Assembly: GCA_003209375.1 (NCBI GenBank)
Contig: QCRF01000003.1
Coordinates: forward strand, 1-64,000
DNA from: Prochlorococcus sp. AG-459-N19
GTDB taxonomy: Bacteria; Cyanobacteriota; Cyanobacteriia; PCC-6307; Cyanobiaceae
Direction of reading: 5' to 3'
Length of the DNA: 64,000 bases
Shown here: one piece after another, positions 20,781 through 31,319 of the stretch
Position numbering within the stretch: position 1 is the first letter of the stretch
How the letters are laid out: each line of letters starts with the position of its first letter
Made by a program: the position numbers and the translations under genes
Notes under the pieces: model-generated
What the model saw: only the letters and a program-made list of their open reading frames with translations
What the model was told of the DNA's origin: nothing
The model's database searches: none

Positions 20781-22314
20781 TTTTTTTCTCTAAACTTGGT
20801 ATCAATGTAAATGATGCAATAAGGCCTAAAGTCATGATAAGAATGGCAGGTAATATTGCCTCTACCATTCTTTCATCTCCAGCATATTGATATATTCTCA
20901 CAGATAATGTATCGAAATCGAATGGTCTTAAAATAAAGGTTATAGGTAATTCTTTTATCGTGTCTACAAAAACTAAAAGTGATCCTACGAATATTGGTCC
21001 TTGGAGAAGAGGTAGATGAATTCTTTTAATGATTCCAAGCCAATTCTCTCCAAGTCCAAGTGCTGCTTCATCAAGACTAGGAGAAATTCTCTCAAGACTT
21101 GAATCAATAGAACCTTTGGAGATTGTTAGAAATCGGACAAGATAACCCCAAATTAGTAAGCCAATAGCAATGAAATTGAATTTTGAAGAAGAAATACTTA
21201 TTAAAGATAAAGCTAATACAGTGCCTGGGATTGCGTAACCTATCCCAGCGAGGTTTGTTAATAGTCCCTGCAATAAGCTTTTATTTGGGCGTCTGGCTAA
21301 GGAAATTATTAAGGAGAATAGCATAGTTATTAATGCAGTTAAAAGTCCTAGAGTTATGGTCCTTAATGATAGATTAAGCAACTCTATAGAAAACCCTTTT
21401 TGAATTAGATCTATATTGAGTAGAACCCAAAAACATGGAATCCCAAAAGAGAAAATTGGAGGAAATAAAGATATGATTATTGCTAAAAAAGCTCTAGTTT
21501 TGTTTAATTCCCATCCTTGAGAATCTTTTGATGCAGGATTTTCGCTCCACCTCTTTGATTTTCTTCTTGATAACTTTTCGAAAATAATTAAAGTGAAAAT
21601 CATTAATAAGGCTACCAATGATAATCCAATAGCACTTTTTGGATTACCCTCAATTATCCAATTTTCAGCTATACCAGTAGAAATACTAGGTATGTTTAAT
21701 AGTGCAAATGTACCTAACTCATTCATTACTTCCATACACATTAAACTTATTCCTGTTATTAGTGCTGGTAACGCCATTGGGAAAGCGATTTTAAAGAAGC
21801 TCCTCCAAGGTCCTACTCCTAATCCTCTACTAGCATTGATTTGATTAACTCCAAATTTATTAAAACTTTCATTAGCAAGAATGAATACATATGGATAAGT
21901 AGAAATTGAAAGTATTAATACCCCCCACCATAAACCAGTTACTTGATACCCAAAAATACTTCCTAAATCCTGCAAAATAGCTGTTATTAGATATGCTGGG
22001 GCAGCTAGTGGAACTAGCTGACAAATACGGAGAACTTTTCTGAACTTAAAATCACAATTTGAAAGTAACCATCCATTCAAAGTTCCTAACCCGCCGCCAA
22101 AAAAACTTGTCAATATTAGAACTTTTAAAGTACCTAATACCTCTTCTCCTCCAGCGATACCTAATGAAAAATTTCCGCTAATAATGTAACCAATTCCCTC
22201 TAGAAGAAAATTGGAAATTGGAATGATTACTAAGAGTGAAACAATAAACGAAGTGAAATAAAGAAAATTTAATTCTGTTAATGTTTTTTTAAACCCTTTA
22301 ATGCGTATTTTCAA
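20767..22314 (-). CDS. ABC-type iron(III) transporter permease (FutB-like)
   Basis: 515 aa, about 12 TM, two ABC permease EAA-type loops (INASRGLGVGPWRSFFKIAFPMALPALITG; LDEAALGLGENWLGIIKRIHLPLLQGPIFVG). Confidence 0.9.
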   Translation of the reverse strand: MKIRIKGFKKTLTELNFLYFTSFIVSLLVIIPISNFLLEGIGYIISGNFSLGIAGGEEVLGTLKVLILTSFFGGGLGTLNGWLLSNCDFKFRKVLRICQLVPLAAPAYLITAILQDLGSIFGYQVTGLWWGVLILSISTYPYVFILANESFNKFGVNQINASRGLGVGPWRSFFKIAFPMALPALITGISLMCMEVMNELGTFALLNIPSISTGIAENWIIEGNPKSAIGLSLVALLMIFTLIIFEKLSRRKSKRWSENPASKDSQGWELNKTRAFLAIIISLFPPIFSFGIPCFWVLLNIDLIQKGFSIELLNLSLRTITLGLLTALITMLFSLIISLARRPNKSLLQGLLTNLAGIGYAIPGTVLALSLISISSSKFNFIAIGLLIWGYLVRFLTISKGSIDSSLERISPSLDEAALGLGENWLGIIKRIHLPLLQGPIFVGSLLVFVDTIKELPITFILRPFDFDTLSVRIYQYAGDERMVEAILPAILIMTLGLIASFTLIPSLEKKTKSY

Positions 22315-22340
22315 AAATTAATTAAATCCTAATATGAACT

Positions 22341-23408
22341 CTAATCTGAATTAAATCTACATGATGACAGTTGATTTTTAATAGTTTGGTGATCTAAGTT
22401 TTTCCCAATTAATACTATCTTGTTAGATTTTTCTTTTGCCCATGCCTCATCATCTAGAGAAAACCGCTTTCCAGATAGGTGAAAAATGTGTTTTCTTTCA
22501 CTTTCCATAAACCATAATATTCCTTTTGCTCTAAATACATTTTGTGAGATTTGATTATCTAAGAAATATTGAAACTTCCTTAAAGAAAATGGTTCAAATG
22601 TCTCATATGAAACTGAGGTAAAACCCTCGATATTATTGATCAAATCGTGGGAATGAGAAGAGTGATCGTGGGAATGAGAAGAGTGATCGTGGGAATGAGA
22701 AGAGTGATCGTGGGAATGAGAAGAGTGATCGTGGGAATGAGAAGAGTGATCAATTGAATTTTGTTCTACATTTGTTTTATTTTTCTCAAATTCAAAAGTA
22801 TCTGTCTCAAATAGCCCTACGCTCATTATTGTATGTAATGCAACTTCACTATTAGTTGATCTCAAGATCCTTGGTTCTTTTTTTATTTTATTTATAAACT
22901 CCTCTATTTTTTTTAATTGTTTTTCATCTACTAAATCAGATTTATTTAGAAGAAGGATATCTCCGTATAAAATTTGAGAATAGGCAACACTTGTATTATT
23001 AATTTCAAAATCAAAATTTTCTCCATCAATAACAGTGATTATTGAATCTAATCTTACTTTCTCTCTAAGATCACCAGCTGCAAAAGTCATGGCTACTGGT
23101 AATGGATCTGCTAGTCCAGTTGTCTCAACAATTAAATAGTCTAATTTTTCGGGTCTTTCTAAAACTTTGGATACTGTATTTAATAATTCACCATTGATAG
23201 AGCAACATATACATCCATTATTTAGTTCGATCATATCTTCTGAACCTTCTATTATTAAGTCATTATCAATTCCGATTTCTCCAAATTCGTTTACTAAAAC
23301 AGCTGTTTTAATACCAACTTGATTTTTTAAAATATGATTCAGAAGCGTAGTTTTTCCTGAACCTAAAAATCCACTTATGATAGTAACTGGCAATAAATTT
23401 TTAGACAT
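22341..23408 (-). CDS. CobW/COG0523 G3E-family GTPase with His-rich tract
   Basis: ISGFLGSGKTTLLNHIL P-loop, NGCICCSINGEL CxCC motif, (SHSHDHS)n tract. Confidence 0.95.
   Translation of the reverse strand: MSKNLLPVTIISGFLGSGKTTLLNHILKNQVGIKTAVLVNEFGEIGIDNDLIIEGSEDMIELNNGCICCSINGELLNTVSKVLERPEKLDYLIVETTGLADPLPVAMTFAAGDLREKVRLDSIITVIDGENFDFEINNTSVAYSQILYGDILLLNKSDLVDEKQLKKIEEFINKIKKEPRILRSTNSEVALHTIMSVGLFETDTFEFEKNKTNVEQNSIDHSSHSHDHSSHSHDHSSHSHDHSSHSHDHSSHSHDLINNIEGFTSVSYETFEPFSLRKFQYFLDNQISQNVFRAKGILWFMESERKHIFHLSGKRFSLDDEAWAKEKSNKIVLIGKNLDHQTIKNQLSSCRFNSD
22646..22750 (-). repeat. Perfect 5 x 21-bp tandem repeat inside CobW-family CDS
   Basis: Unit cgtgggaatgagaagagtgat repeated five times identically (22646-22666, -22687, -22708, -22729, -22750). 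Confidence 0.98.
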
Positions 23409-23437
23409 TTTGAATAGTTGAAAACAAGTTTATATTT

Positions 23438-23728
23438 TTATTGATCGAAAATTTTGTTGATTTCCAAAGCTAATGTTTGATCAAGATTTGTAATACCTCC
23501 TAGATCATGTGTACTTAATTTAATTATTACTTTTGCATAAACATTCTCCCAGTAAGGATGATGATTATATTTTTCGCAGATTAAAGCAACCTTAGTCATA
23601 AAAGCAAAGGCTTCAATAAAATTAGCGAAGTTAAATTCTCTTTGGATTTGTTTAGAGTTAATTTCCCAGCCTGGTATTTTGACAACTAATTCATTCAATT
23701 CTTCATCTTGCAAAATGTAAGGTTCCAT
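23438..23728 (-). CDS. Pterin-4a-carbinolamine dehydratase
   Basis: EKYNHHPYWENVYAKVIIKLSTHDLGGITNLD contains the PCD active-site motif. Confidence 0.94.
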   Translation of the reverse strand: MEPYILQDEELNELVVKIPGWEINSKQIQREFNFANFIEAFAFMTKVALICEKYNHHPYWENVYAKVIIKLSTHDLGGITNLDQTLALEINKIFDQ

Positions 23729-23764
23729 TAAATAAGAAATCTGACTTATTTCATTATAAATATC

Positions 23765-24220
23765 TTACTTTTTCTCACCAAGTATATGTAGATTTATGAT
23801 TCTTTCCTTTTGATCAAATCGATGTTCCCATAAATAAACTGCTTGCCATGTGCCAAGCATAATTTTCCCGTCTTGAAAACTCAATGATAAACAAGTGTTT
23901 GTTAGGGATGTTTTAATATGTGCTGGCATGTCGTCAGCCCCCTCTTGATAATGTTTATAGGATATTTCTTCTTTTTCTTTTGATAAGGTTAAGTAGGAAT
24001 CATAGGGAACTATCGATTGCATATACTTTTTTAGGTCCCTTAGTACATTTGGATCTGCGTTCTCATTAATAGTTAAACTGCAACTTGTATGAAGTGAAGT
24101 TAAATTTAAAATTCCGGAATGAAAATTATTTTTTTCAATAAACAATTTTAAATCATACGTGATATCAATAAAACCCTCGCCATGGGTTATGAATTTTAAT
24201 TTTGAAAATATTTGTTCCAT
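23765..24220 (-). CDS. YjbQ family protein (UPF0047)
   Basis: SLHTSCSLTINENADPNVLRDL and GTWQAVYLWEHR. Confidence 0.93.
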   Translation of the reverse strand: MEQIFSKLKFITHGEGFIDITYDLKLFIEKNNFHSGILNLTSLHTSCSLTINENADPNVLRDLKKYMQSIVPYDSYLTLSKEKEEISYKHYQEGADDMPAHIKTSLTNTCLSLSFQDGKIMLGTWQAVYLWEHRFDQKERIINLHILGEKK

Positions 24221-24327
24221 ATAGGTAAAAACTTAATTAATCAATATCCTATTATGGATAAAGATGAATGCTTTACTGCAGACATCAAAATTTTTATCTT
24301 AAAATTAATTTAACTTATATTTAAATT

Positions 24328-25833
24328 TTGGCCGAAATTCAATGGAATAAGCTTGGAGCTTATCTTAAAGAAACTCAAATATTAGGATCAATCCAAAATA
24401 CACTTTATTGGGATCAGAATACAGGGATGCCCAAGAAAGGAGCTTCTTGGAGGTCTGAACAACTTACCTATATTGCAAAAATCTTACATAGAAGAAATTC
24501 TTCCGAGGAATTTTCTGATTTAATACAATCTGCTAAAAATGAACTAGCAGATATTGAGCGAAATTCCGATAATCAACTTTTCATAAAAGATAAAGAAAGA
24601 AATATTAGTCTTTTATTGAAGGAATTTAATAGAGAAAGAAATTTAGATCCTAAATTAGTTGAGTCTCTAGCAAAGGCAAAATCTAAAGGGTATGAAAGCT
24701 GGCAAGAAGCTAAGGAAAAATCAGATTTTAAAATTTTTCTTCCTTTCTTTGAAGAATTAGTTAGATTGCGGATTGAAGAGGCAAAACAAATATCAGATCA
24801 ATATTCACCATGGGAAACTTTAGCCCAACCCTTTGAGCCTGAATTAACTTTAAAGTGGCTGAATAAAATGTTTCAGCCTTTGAAAGACACTCTCCCAGAG
24901 TTGATTAGGGGGATTAATAAATCTAAGAAATATCACTGGGATTTGAGTCAAGAATCTCAACATAATTTATGCTCTCAATTACTTGATGAGTTTGGGAGAG
25001 ATAAAGATCTAGTTGTTGTTGGTAAATCTCCCCATCCTTTTTCGATTACATTAGGTCCTAATGATTACAGGATTACGACAAGAATTGTTGAAGGTGAACC
25101 ATTATCAAGTTTTTTAGCAACTGCGCACGAGTGGGGACATTCTATTTATGAGCAGGGTTTGCCATCTCAAAGTCATCAATGGTTTGCTTGGCCTTTAGGT
25201 CAAGCAACCTCTATGGGTATTCATGAAAGTCAATCTTTATTTTGGGAAAATAGAATAGTTAAATCCAAATCTTTTTCAAAAAGATTTTTTAACAAATTTG
25301 TTTCGGCTGGATCTTCTCTTAATAATTATTTAGAACTATGGAAATCTATTAATCATTTGGAAGCAGGATTAAATAGAGTTGAAGCGGATGAATTGACTTA
25401 TGGCTTACACATATTAATAAGAACCGAACTTGAAATAGATTTAATTGAAAGAGGGTTACCTGCTGAAGATATTCCAACAGAATGGAATAAAAGATATTAT
25501 GAACTCCTAGGAATTAAACCATCTAATGATTCAGAAGGTTGTCTTCAAGATGTTCACTGGAGTGAGGGGGCGTTTGGATATTTCCCCTCATATTTGTTAG
25601 GACATGTCATAAGTGCGCAAATATCATCTCAAATGGAAAGAGACATAGGTTTGATTGACAACTTAATTGAAAATGGTGAATATCCAAAGATCATCTTTTG
25701 GTTAAAAAATAATATACATGAATATGGCAGATCAGTTAATTGTATGGAGTTGGTAAGGGCTGTAACTAATGAAGAACTATCGCCAAACTATTTTATTAAT
25801 CATTTAAGGTCTAAAATAAATGATTTTTGCTGA
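24328..25833 (+). CDS. M32 family carboxypeptidase
   Basis: HEWGHSIYEQGLP (HExxH variant HEWGH), NRVEADELTYGLHILIR; TTG start. Confidence 0.95.
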   Translation: MAEIQWNKLGAYLKETQILGSIQNTLYWDQNTGMPKKGASWRSEQLTYIAKILHRRNSSEEFSDLIQSAKNELADIERNSDNQLFIKDKERNISLLLKEFNRERNLDPKLVESLAKAKSKGYESWQEAKEKSDFKIFLPFFEELVRLRIEEAKQISDQYSPWETLAQPFEPELTLKWLNKMFQPLKDTLPELIRGINKSKKYHWDLSQESQHNLCSQLLDEFGRDKDLVVVGKSPHPFSITLGPNDYRITTRIVEGEPLSSFLATAHEWGHSIYEQGLPSQSHQWFAWPLGQATSMGIHESQSLFWENRIVKSKSFSKRFFNKFVSAGSSLNNYLELWKSINHLEAGLNRVEADELTYGLHILIRTELEIDLIERGLPAEDIPTEWNKRYYELLGIKPSNDSEGCLQDVHWSEGAFGYFPSYLLGHVISAQISSQMERDIGLIDNLIENGEYPKIIFWLKNNIHEYGRSVNCMELVRAVTNEELSPNYFINHLRSKINDFC

Positions 25834-25893
25834 AACATTAATTTTAAAGAATTTGGTTAGGTGTGAGGATGTAAGATAAATAAAAATAATTAC

Positions 25894-26484
25894 TTGATGG
25901 CAAATCTAAATCAGCCCCCAAGCAGGGTTACCCCCAATTTATTGCACATACTAAATGCTTTCACTGATAGCTCAAATACAATAATAAACACTATTGTTGA
26001 ATTGAACTCTAATACCATAAATAAATATGAATTAATTACAGAAACGGGCCATCTTAAACTTGATAGGGTTGGTTATTCATCACTTGCGTATCCTTTTGCT
26101 TATGGATGTATTCCAAGGACATGGGATGAAGATGGAGATCCACTTGATGTAGAAATTGTTGGAGTAACTGAGCCATTGATACCCGGATCTATTGTGGAAG
26201 CAAGGATTATTGGGGTGATGAAATTTGATGATGGTGGAGAGGTCGATGATAAGATAATAGCGGTTCTCGCGGATGATAAAAGAATGGATCATATCTCAAG
26301 TTATGAAGACCTTGGAGATCATTGGTTAAAAGAAACAAAGTATTATTGGGAGCACTACAAAGATCTAAAAAAACCAGGAACATGTACTGTAAATGGTTTT
26401 TTTGGGATAGAAGAAGCTGTTAAAGTGATTCAAGATTGTGAAGAGAGATACAAAAAAGAAATTGATCCTAAATTAGTAAATTAA
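25894..26484 (+). CDS. Inorganic pyrophosphatase, family I (divergent paralog)
   Basis: YPFAYGCIPRTWDEDGDPLDVEIV; IGVMKFDDGGEVDDKIIAV. Confidence 0.9.
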   Translation: MMANLNQPPSRVTPNLLHILNAFTDSSNTIINTIVELNSNTINKYELITETGHLKLDRVGYSSLAYPFAYGCIPRTWDEDGDPLDVEIVGVTEPLIPGSIVEARIIGVMKFDDGGEVDDKIIAVLADDKRMDHISSYEDLGDHWLKETKYYWEHYKDLKKPGTCTVNGFFGIEEAVKVIQDCEERYKKEIDPKLVN

Positions 26485-26490
26485 CAAATT

Positions 26491-27441
26491 TTATTTTTCT
26501 CTAAATTTTTCAAATATTTCGCTTAGTATTTCTTCAGCACCTTGCTGCTTTAATTTTTTAGCTAGTTCTTTGCCTACTTCTTCGGGATCATTAATATTGC
26601 CAATATATTGATCTTTAATAAGCCTTTCTCCATCAAGAGATGCAACCATACCAGTAAGGCAAAGTTGTTCATTCTGGATTTTACTATTCACACCTATTGG
26701 GACTTGGCATCCACCTTCAAGCTCTCTTAAAAAAGCCCTTTCTGCTAGACATCTTTGACTGGTGGATTTATCTTCTAAGATATTTATAATGTCTAAAACT
26801 TTTTTATCATCAGATTTACATTCAATGCCTAGTGCTCCTTGGCCAACGGCATGAAGGGAAATTTCACTTGGTATAATCTGGTGAATTCTTGATTCAAAGC
26901 CCAATCTCTTTAAACCAGCGGCTGCAAGAATTATACAATCAAATTCCCCGGCATCTAATTTTTCAATTCTTGTAATAACATTTCCCCTGATATCTTTGAA
27001 AACAAGATGTGGGTACTTATTTCTTAATTGTGCAAGTCTTCTTAGAGAGCTTGTTCCAACAATCGAACCTTCAGGTAAAGTTTCTAATTTATAACAGTTA
27101 TTTTTTTTGCTTACTACTAAAGCATCTGCAGGATCTTCCCTTTTTGTAATGCATCCTAATCTAAGGCCATTGGGTAAATTGGTTGGTAAATCTTTCAGAG
27201 AATGTACTGCTATATCTGCATGGCCTACTAGCATTTGTGCTTCAAGTTCTTTTGTAAATAAACCTTTGTCGCCTATTTTTGCTAAAGCTACATCCAAGAT
27301 TTTGTCACCTTGAGTTGCCATAGCTTCAATAGATACCTCTAAATTGGGAATATTCTTTTCTAGTTGATCTTTAACCCATAAAGTTTGAACCATAGCTAGT
27401 TTACTTCTTCTACTAGCTATTCTCAGCTTAAAATTTGTCAT
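26491..27441 (-). CDS. hemC: Porphobilinogen deaminase
   Basis: [33 protein letters not shown]. Confidence 0.98.
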   Translation of the reverse strand: MTNFKLRIASRRSKLAMVQTLWVKDQLEKNIPNLEVSIEAMATQGDKILDVALAKIGDKGLFTKELEAQMLVGHADIAVHSLKDLPTNLPNGLRLGCITKREDPADALVVSKKNNCYKLETLPEGSIVGTSSLRRLAQLRNKYPHLVFKDIRGNVITRIEKLDAGEFDCIILAAAGLKRLGFESRIHQIIPSEISLHAVGQGALGIECKSDDKKVLDIINILEDKSTSQRCLAERAFLRELEGGCQVPIGVNSKIQNEQLCLTGMVASLDGERLIKDQYIGNINDPEEVGKELAKKLKQQGAEEILSEIFEKFREK

Positions 27442-27537
27442 TAAATATTATTTTGAGTTTGAATTAAAATAAAGTCGAATCTATTTTAAGCTATTCTTTT
27501 GCAAGTTTTTAAAGCTGCATATTATACTTAACTTTTT

Positions 27538-28719
27538 TTATTTTATATATTCTTTTAAAACCCCATTTCGATTTGGATGTCTTAGTTTTCTTAGGGCTTT
27601 TGCCTCTATTTGTCTAATTCTTTCTCTAGTTACATCAAAAATTTGGCCAATTTCTTCAAGAGTCTTCATTCTTCCATCATCAATTCCATATCTCAATCTG
27701 AGAACATCTCTTTCTCTTGGACTAAGAGTGGCTAGAACTCCTTCCAAATCTTCTCTTAATAAAGTTTTAGAAACATCTTGCTCTGGATTTTCTATATCAG
27801 CCTCTATAAAGTCTCCAAGTCTTGAGTCTTCTTCCTTCCCTATTGGAGTTTCTAAAGAAATAGGAAGTTGTGCACTTTTAGCTATAAATCTTAATTTTTC
27901 AATTGTCATTTCCATACTCTCAGCTATTTCTTCTTCACTTGGTTTCCTGCCAAATTCTTGGCTTAGAACTTTTGTAGTTTTTTTAATTCTGGATATTGTT
28001 TCGTATAAGTGAACTGGCAATCTAATAGTTCTACTTTGATCCGCAATTGCTCTTGTAATGGCTTGGCGAATCCACCACGTTGCATATGTAGAGAACTTAT
28101 AACCTTTTTCATGGTCAAATTTTTCAGCTGCCCTAATTAGACCCAAACTTCCTTCTTGGATTAAATCTTGAAATGATAAACCTCTATTCATATATTTTTT
28201 AGCAATGGAAACAACTAATCTTAAATTTGATTGAACCATTTTTTCTTTAGCTCTCCTACCTAAGAGAAGTCTTCTTCTAAATTTGGAAAGAGGCATATCT
28301 ATTAACTCGGCCCATTCTCTCACTGATGGAAAATGTCCTTTTTCTGACTCATATTGAGTTGCCAGCTCTTCTAATTGGAGTAAGTCAGCAATTTTTCTTG
28401 CAAGCTCAATTTCTTCATCTGGTCTTAAAAGTCTAATTCTTCCAATTTCCTGTAGATAAACTCTTATTGAATCTTCAGTGTAGATACCTTTTGGCCCAAG
28501 CTTGATATTCCCGAGCCCTTTATCTTCTTCTTCAGAATCACTAAATTCATTATTTTTTTCAATAACGCTTTCATTTGACTCGGAAGATGTCTGTAAATTT
28601 TGAAGATTTTTAATACTTTCTTCTTCAACTGCTGTTTCTAAATTTGTATTAATTTTTTTATTGATCTTTTTTTTGGTACTAGGCTTAGAATTTTTTGATT
28701 CTGCTGCGACTGGACACAT
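27538..28719 (-). CDS. rpoD: Principal RNA polymerase sigma factor (group 1, sigma-70)
   Basis: [59 protein letters not shown]-terminal [32 protein letters not shown]. Confidence 0.96.
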   Translation of the reverse strand: MCPVAAESKNSKPSTKKKINKKINTNLETAVEEESIKNLQNLQTSSESNESVIEKNNEFSDSEEEDKGLGNIKLGPKGIYTEDSIRVYLQEIGRIRLLRPDEEIELARKIADLLQLEELATQYESEKGHFPSVREWAELIDMPLSKFRRRLLLGRRAKEKMVQSNLRLVVSIAKKYMNRGLSFQDLIQEGSLGLIRAAEKFDHEKGYKFSTYATWWIRQAITRAIADQSRTIRLPVHLYETISRIKKTTKVLSQEFGRKPSEEEIAESMEMTIEKLRFIAKSAQLPISLETPIGKEEDSRLGDFIEADIENPEQDVSKTLLREDLEGVLATLSPRERDVLRLRYGIDDGRMKTLEEIGQIFDVTRERIRQIEAKALRKLRHPNRNGVLKEYIK

Positions 28720-29042
28720 AATTGACTCCTTTCTACGGTGAATTTAACTAGATAAAATTTTATTTAGGGCTAATTTGAACATTTAGTAGTAAAGTTACCC
28801 CTAGTGTTTTAAAAAACTTTTTCGCAAAATGAGAAAAAGAAAAGTTTTCTAAATTGTTGAAAAATTTAAATAGTGCTATAGATTACCTAAAGTAAAAAGT
28901 CTTGGGATTTCTCAGACAGGCAGATCATTATTTGAATTTTCAGCAATGATCAAAGCTTCATGTCTCCCTTAAGAGCAGGATACTTACAATGTGCAAAAAA
29001 CACTTTGTGGAATGTTCAACAATCCAATACTAAGAAAAAGTT

Positions 29043-31319
29043 TTGAAGCCGGCAAGTAATCAGTTATTAAATATCTTCTACAAATTGGAAATTTTGCTTG
29101 ATGTAGGTAGTAGTAATGAAAGCTTTTACTATTTAGATGGAAATAATCTTGGGACAGAAGTTGGAGATATTGTATGTGTGAGACTAAGAGGGAGATTATT
29201 GAATGGGTTGGTGATCTCCAAAAAACACTTTTCGACAAACAATAATGATGAAGCAAATATTACTGGAGTAAAAAACATAAGATATTTATTTGTTGAAAGT
29301 ATTTTGCAGAAGAAAATAATTGATAACTCTTGGAGAGAATTGATAGAGTCACTAGCCTCTTTTTATATGGTTAGTAATTTAAAAATGTTTAAAACTGCAT
29401 TTCCTCCTGGCTGGATTGGTAAATATAAGAATTTATCCAAAGGTTTAAAAGATCAAATATGGATTGAAATTAAAAAAGAATTTGATATTAAGAAAAATGG
29501 CTTAACCAAAAGAGAATTTTTTTTAATGGATACTTTATCTAAAAAAGGTAATTGGCAAAGTGAATTAATAAAGTCTGGTTTCAATTACACTCTAATTAAC
29601 TCAATGGTCAGTAAAAATTATCTTGCTAAATCTAAAAGAATAAAAAATATAAATAGTAAATTAAATTCCTTTTTAAAAGATCATATCGCAACGAAAAAAC
29701 CAAATCTTACAAATGAGCAAAAAATTGCATTTCGAGAATTTCAAACAATGAAACCAGGAGATGCACTACTTCTTTGGGGCGAAACAGGTTCAGGTAAAAC
29801 AGAAGTGTATATGAGAATTGCTGAAGATCAATTTATTAAGAAAAAAAGTTGTTTGATACTAGCCCCAGAAATTGGATTAATTCCTCAACTTATTGATAGG
29901 TTTAGTAGGCGATTTAATAATGTCGTTTACGAATATCATAGTAATTGTTCACCCGATCATAGAACTTTAGTTTGGAAGAAAATCATTAATGCTAATGAAC
30001 CTTTAATAGTAATAGGTACAAGGTCGGCAGTTTTTCTTCCAATCAAAAATCTGGGATTAATAATAATGGATGAAGAACATGATGTTTCTTATAAGCAAGA
30101 AAGTCCTATGCCTTGCTATGACGCAAGAGAGATTGCTATTGAAATAGTAAAAAGGAATTCTGCAAAGTTAATTTTTGGGAGTGCAACCCCATCAATGAAA
30201 ACTTGGAAAAAGTGTATTTTTGAAAGGAATTTTAAATTGGTAAGAATGATTCAAAGGATATCCAATAATGAGACTCCTGAAATAAAAATTATTGATATGC
30301 GAGATGAGTTCAAGAAGGGAAATATGAAAATTTTTTCCAATGAATTATTACAATTGCTTCCTCAACTACGCTTAAAAAAAGAGCAAGCAATAATTTTGAT
30401 CCCTAGGAGGGGTCATAGTGGATTTTTAAGTTGTAGAAATTGCGGATATTTAATAAATTGCCCCAACTGTGACGTTCCTTTATCAGTTCATCTCGGATCA
30501 CAAGGAAAAAAATGGTTAAGGTGTCATTGGTGTGATCATAAATCAAGATTGATCAATCGTTGCCCAGATTGTAATTCAACTGCTTTCAAACCTTTTGGAA
30601 TTGGAACGCAAAGGGTAATAGAGTTTTTAAATGAAGAATTTCCTGACTTAAGAGTACTTCGCTTTGATAGAGATACAACTTCAGGAAAGGATGGTCATAG
30701 AGATATTCTTTCAAAGTTTTCTAAAGGTGATGCTGATATTCTTGTCGGTACTCAGATGTTGGCAAAAGGTATTGACATTCCCAATATTACTCTTTCAGTA
30801 GTTATTGCAGCAGATGGGTTGCTTCATCGCCCAGATATTTCAGCAGAAGAAAAATCATTACAATTATTTTTGCAAGTAGCAGGAAGGGCTGGTAGGGCAC
30901 AAAAAAAAGGGAAAGTAATTTTTCAAACATATAAGCCTAACCACCCGGTGATTTCGTATCTTCAAAAAAGAGATTATGAAAGATTCTTAATTGAAAACTC
31001 GAGATTGAGAAAGGATGCTAATTTATTTCCATTTTGCACAATTTGCCTACTTAAATTATCAGGTGAAAATTATGAATTAACTGAGTCAATTGCAATAAAA
31101 TTAGCAAAATATCTACTCAGTTTTTGTGAGAAAAAGAACTGGAAATTAATTGGTCCTGCCCCTAGTTTAATAGCTAAAGTCGGTAAAAAATTTAGATGGC
31201 AGATATTATTACATGGTCCTGAAGGAACAAAGATACCTTTACCTGATAGATCAATATTATGGAAACTTATTCCAAAAAATGTTTTTTTAACAATAGATGT
31301 TAATCCAGCAGAGTTGTAA
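29043..31319 (+). CDS. priA: Primosomal protein N' (PriA helicase)
   Basis: LLWGETGSGKTEVYMR, DEEHDVSYKQE, zinc-binding CRNCGYLINCPNCDVPL.., GTQMLAKGIDIPNITLSVVIAAD; TTG start. Confidence 0.96.
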   Translation: MKPASNQLLNIFYKLEILLDVGSSNESFYYLDGNNLGTEVGDIVCVRLRGRLLNGLVISKKHFSTNNNDEANITGVKNIRYLFVESILQKKIIDNSWRELIESLASFYMVSNLKMFKTAFPPGWIGKYKNLSKGLKDQIWIEIKKEFDIKKNGLTKREFFLMDTLSKKGNWQSELIKSGFNYTLINSMVSKNYLAKSKRIKNINSKLNSFLKDHIATKKPNLTNEQKIAFREFQTMKPGDALLLWGETGSGKTEVYMRIAEDQFIKKKSCLILAPEIGLIPQLIDRFSRRFNNVVYEYHSNCSPDHRTLVWKKIINANEPLIVIGTRSAVFLPIKNLGLIIMDEEHDVSYKQESPMPCYDAREIAIEIVKRNSAKLIFGSATPSMKTWKKCIFERNFKLVRMIQRISNNETPEIKIIDMRDEFKKGNMKIFSNELLQLLPQLRLKKEQAIILIPRRGHSGFLSCRNCGYLINCPNCDVPLSVHLGSQGKKWLRCHWCDHKSRLINRCPDCNSTAFKPFGIGTQRVIEFLNEEFPDLRVLRFDRDTTSGKDGHRDILSKFSKGDADILVGTQMLAKGIDIPNITLSVVIAADGLLHRPDISAEEKSLQLFLQVAGRAGRAQKKGKVIFQTYKPNHPVISYLQKRDYERFLIENSRLRKDANLFPFCTICLLKLSGENYELTESIAIKLAKYLLSFCEKKNWKLIGPAPSLIAKVGKKFRWQILLHGPEGTKIPLPDRSILWKLIPKNVFLTIDVNPAEL

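Noticed and set aside
22646-22750. CRISPR array possibility
   Set aside because: Contiguous 21-bp units without spacers, in frame within a CobW CDS
28984-29256. Minus-strand 90-aa ORF
   Set aside because: Mostly antisense to the priA N-terminus with no recognisable domain
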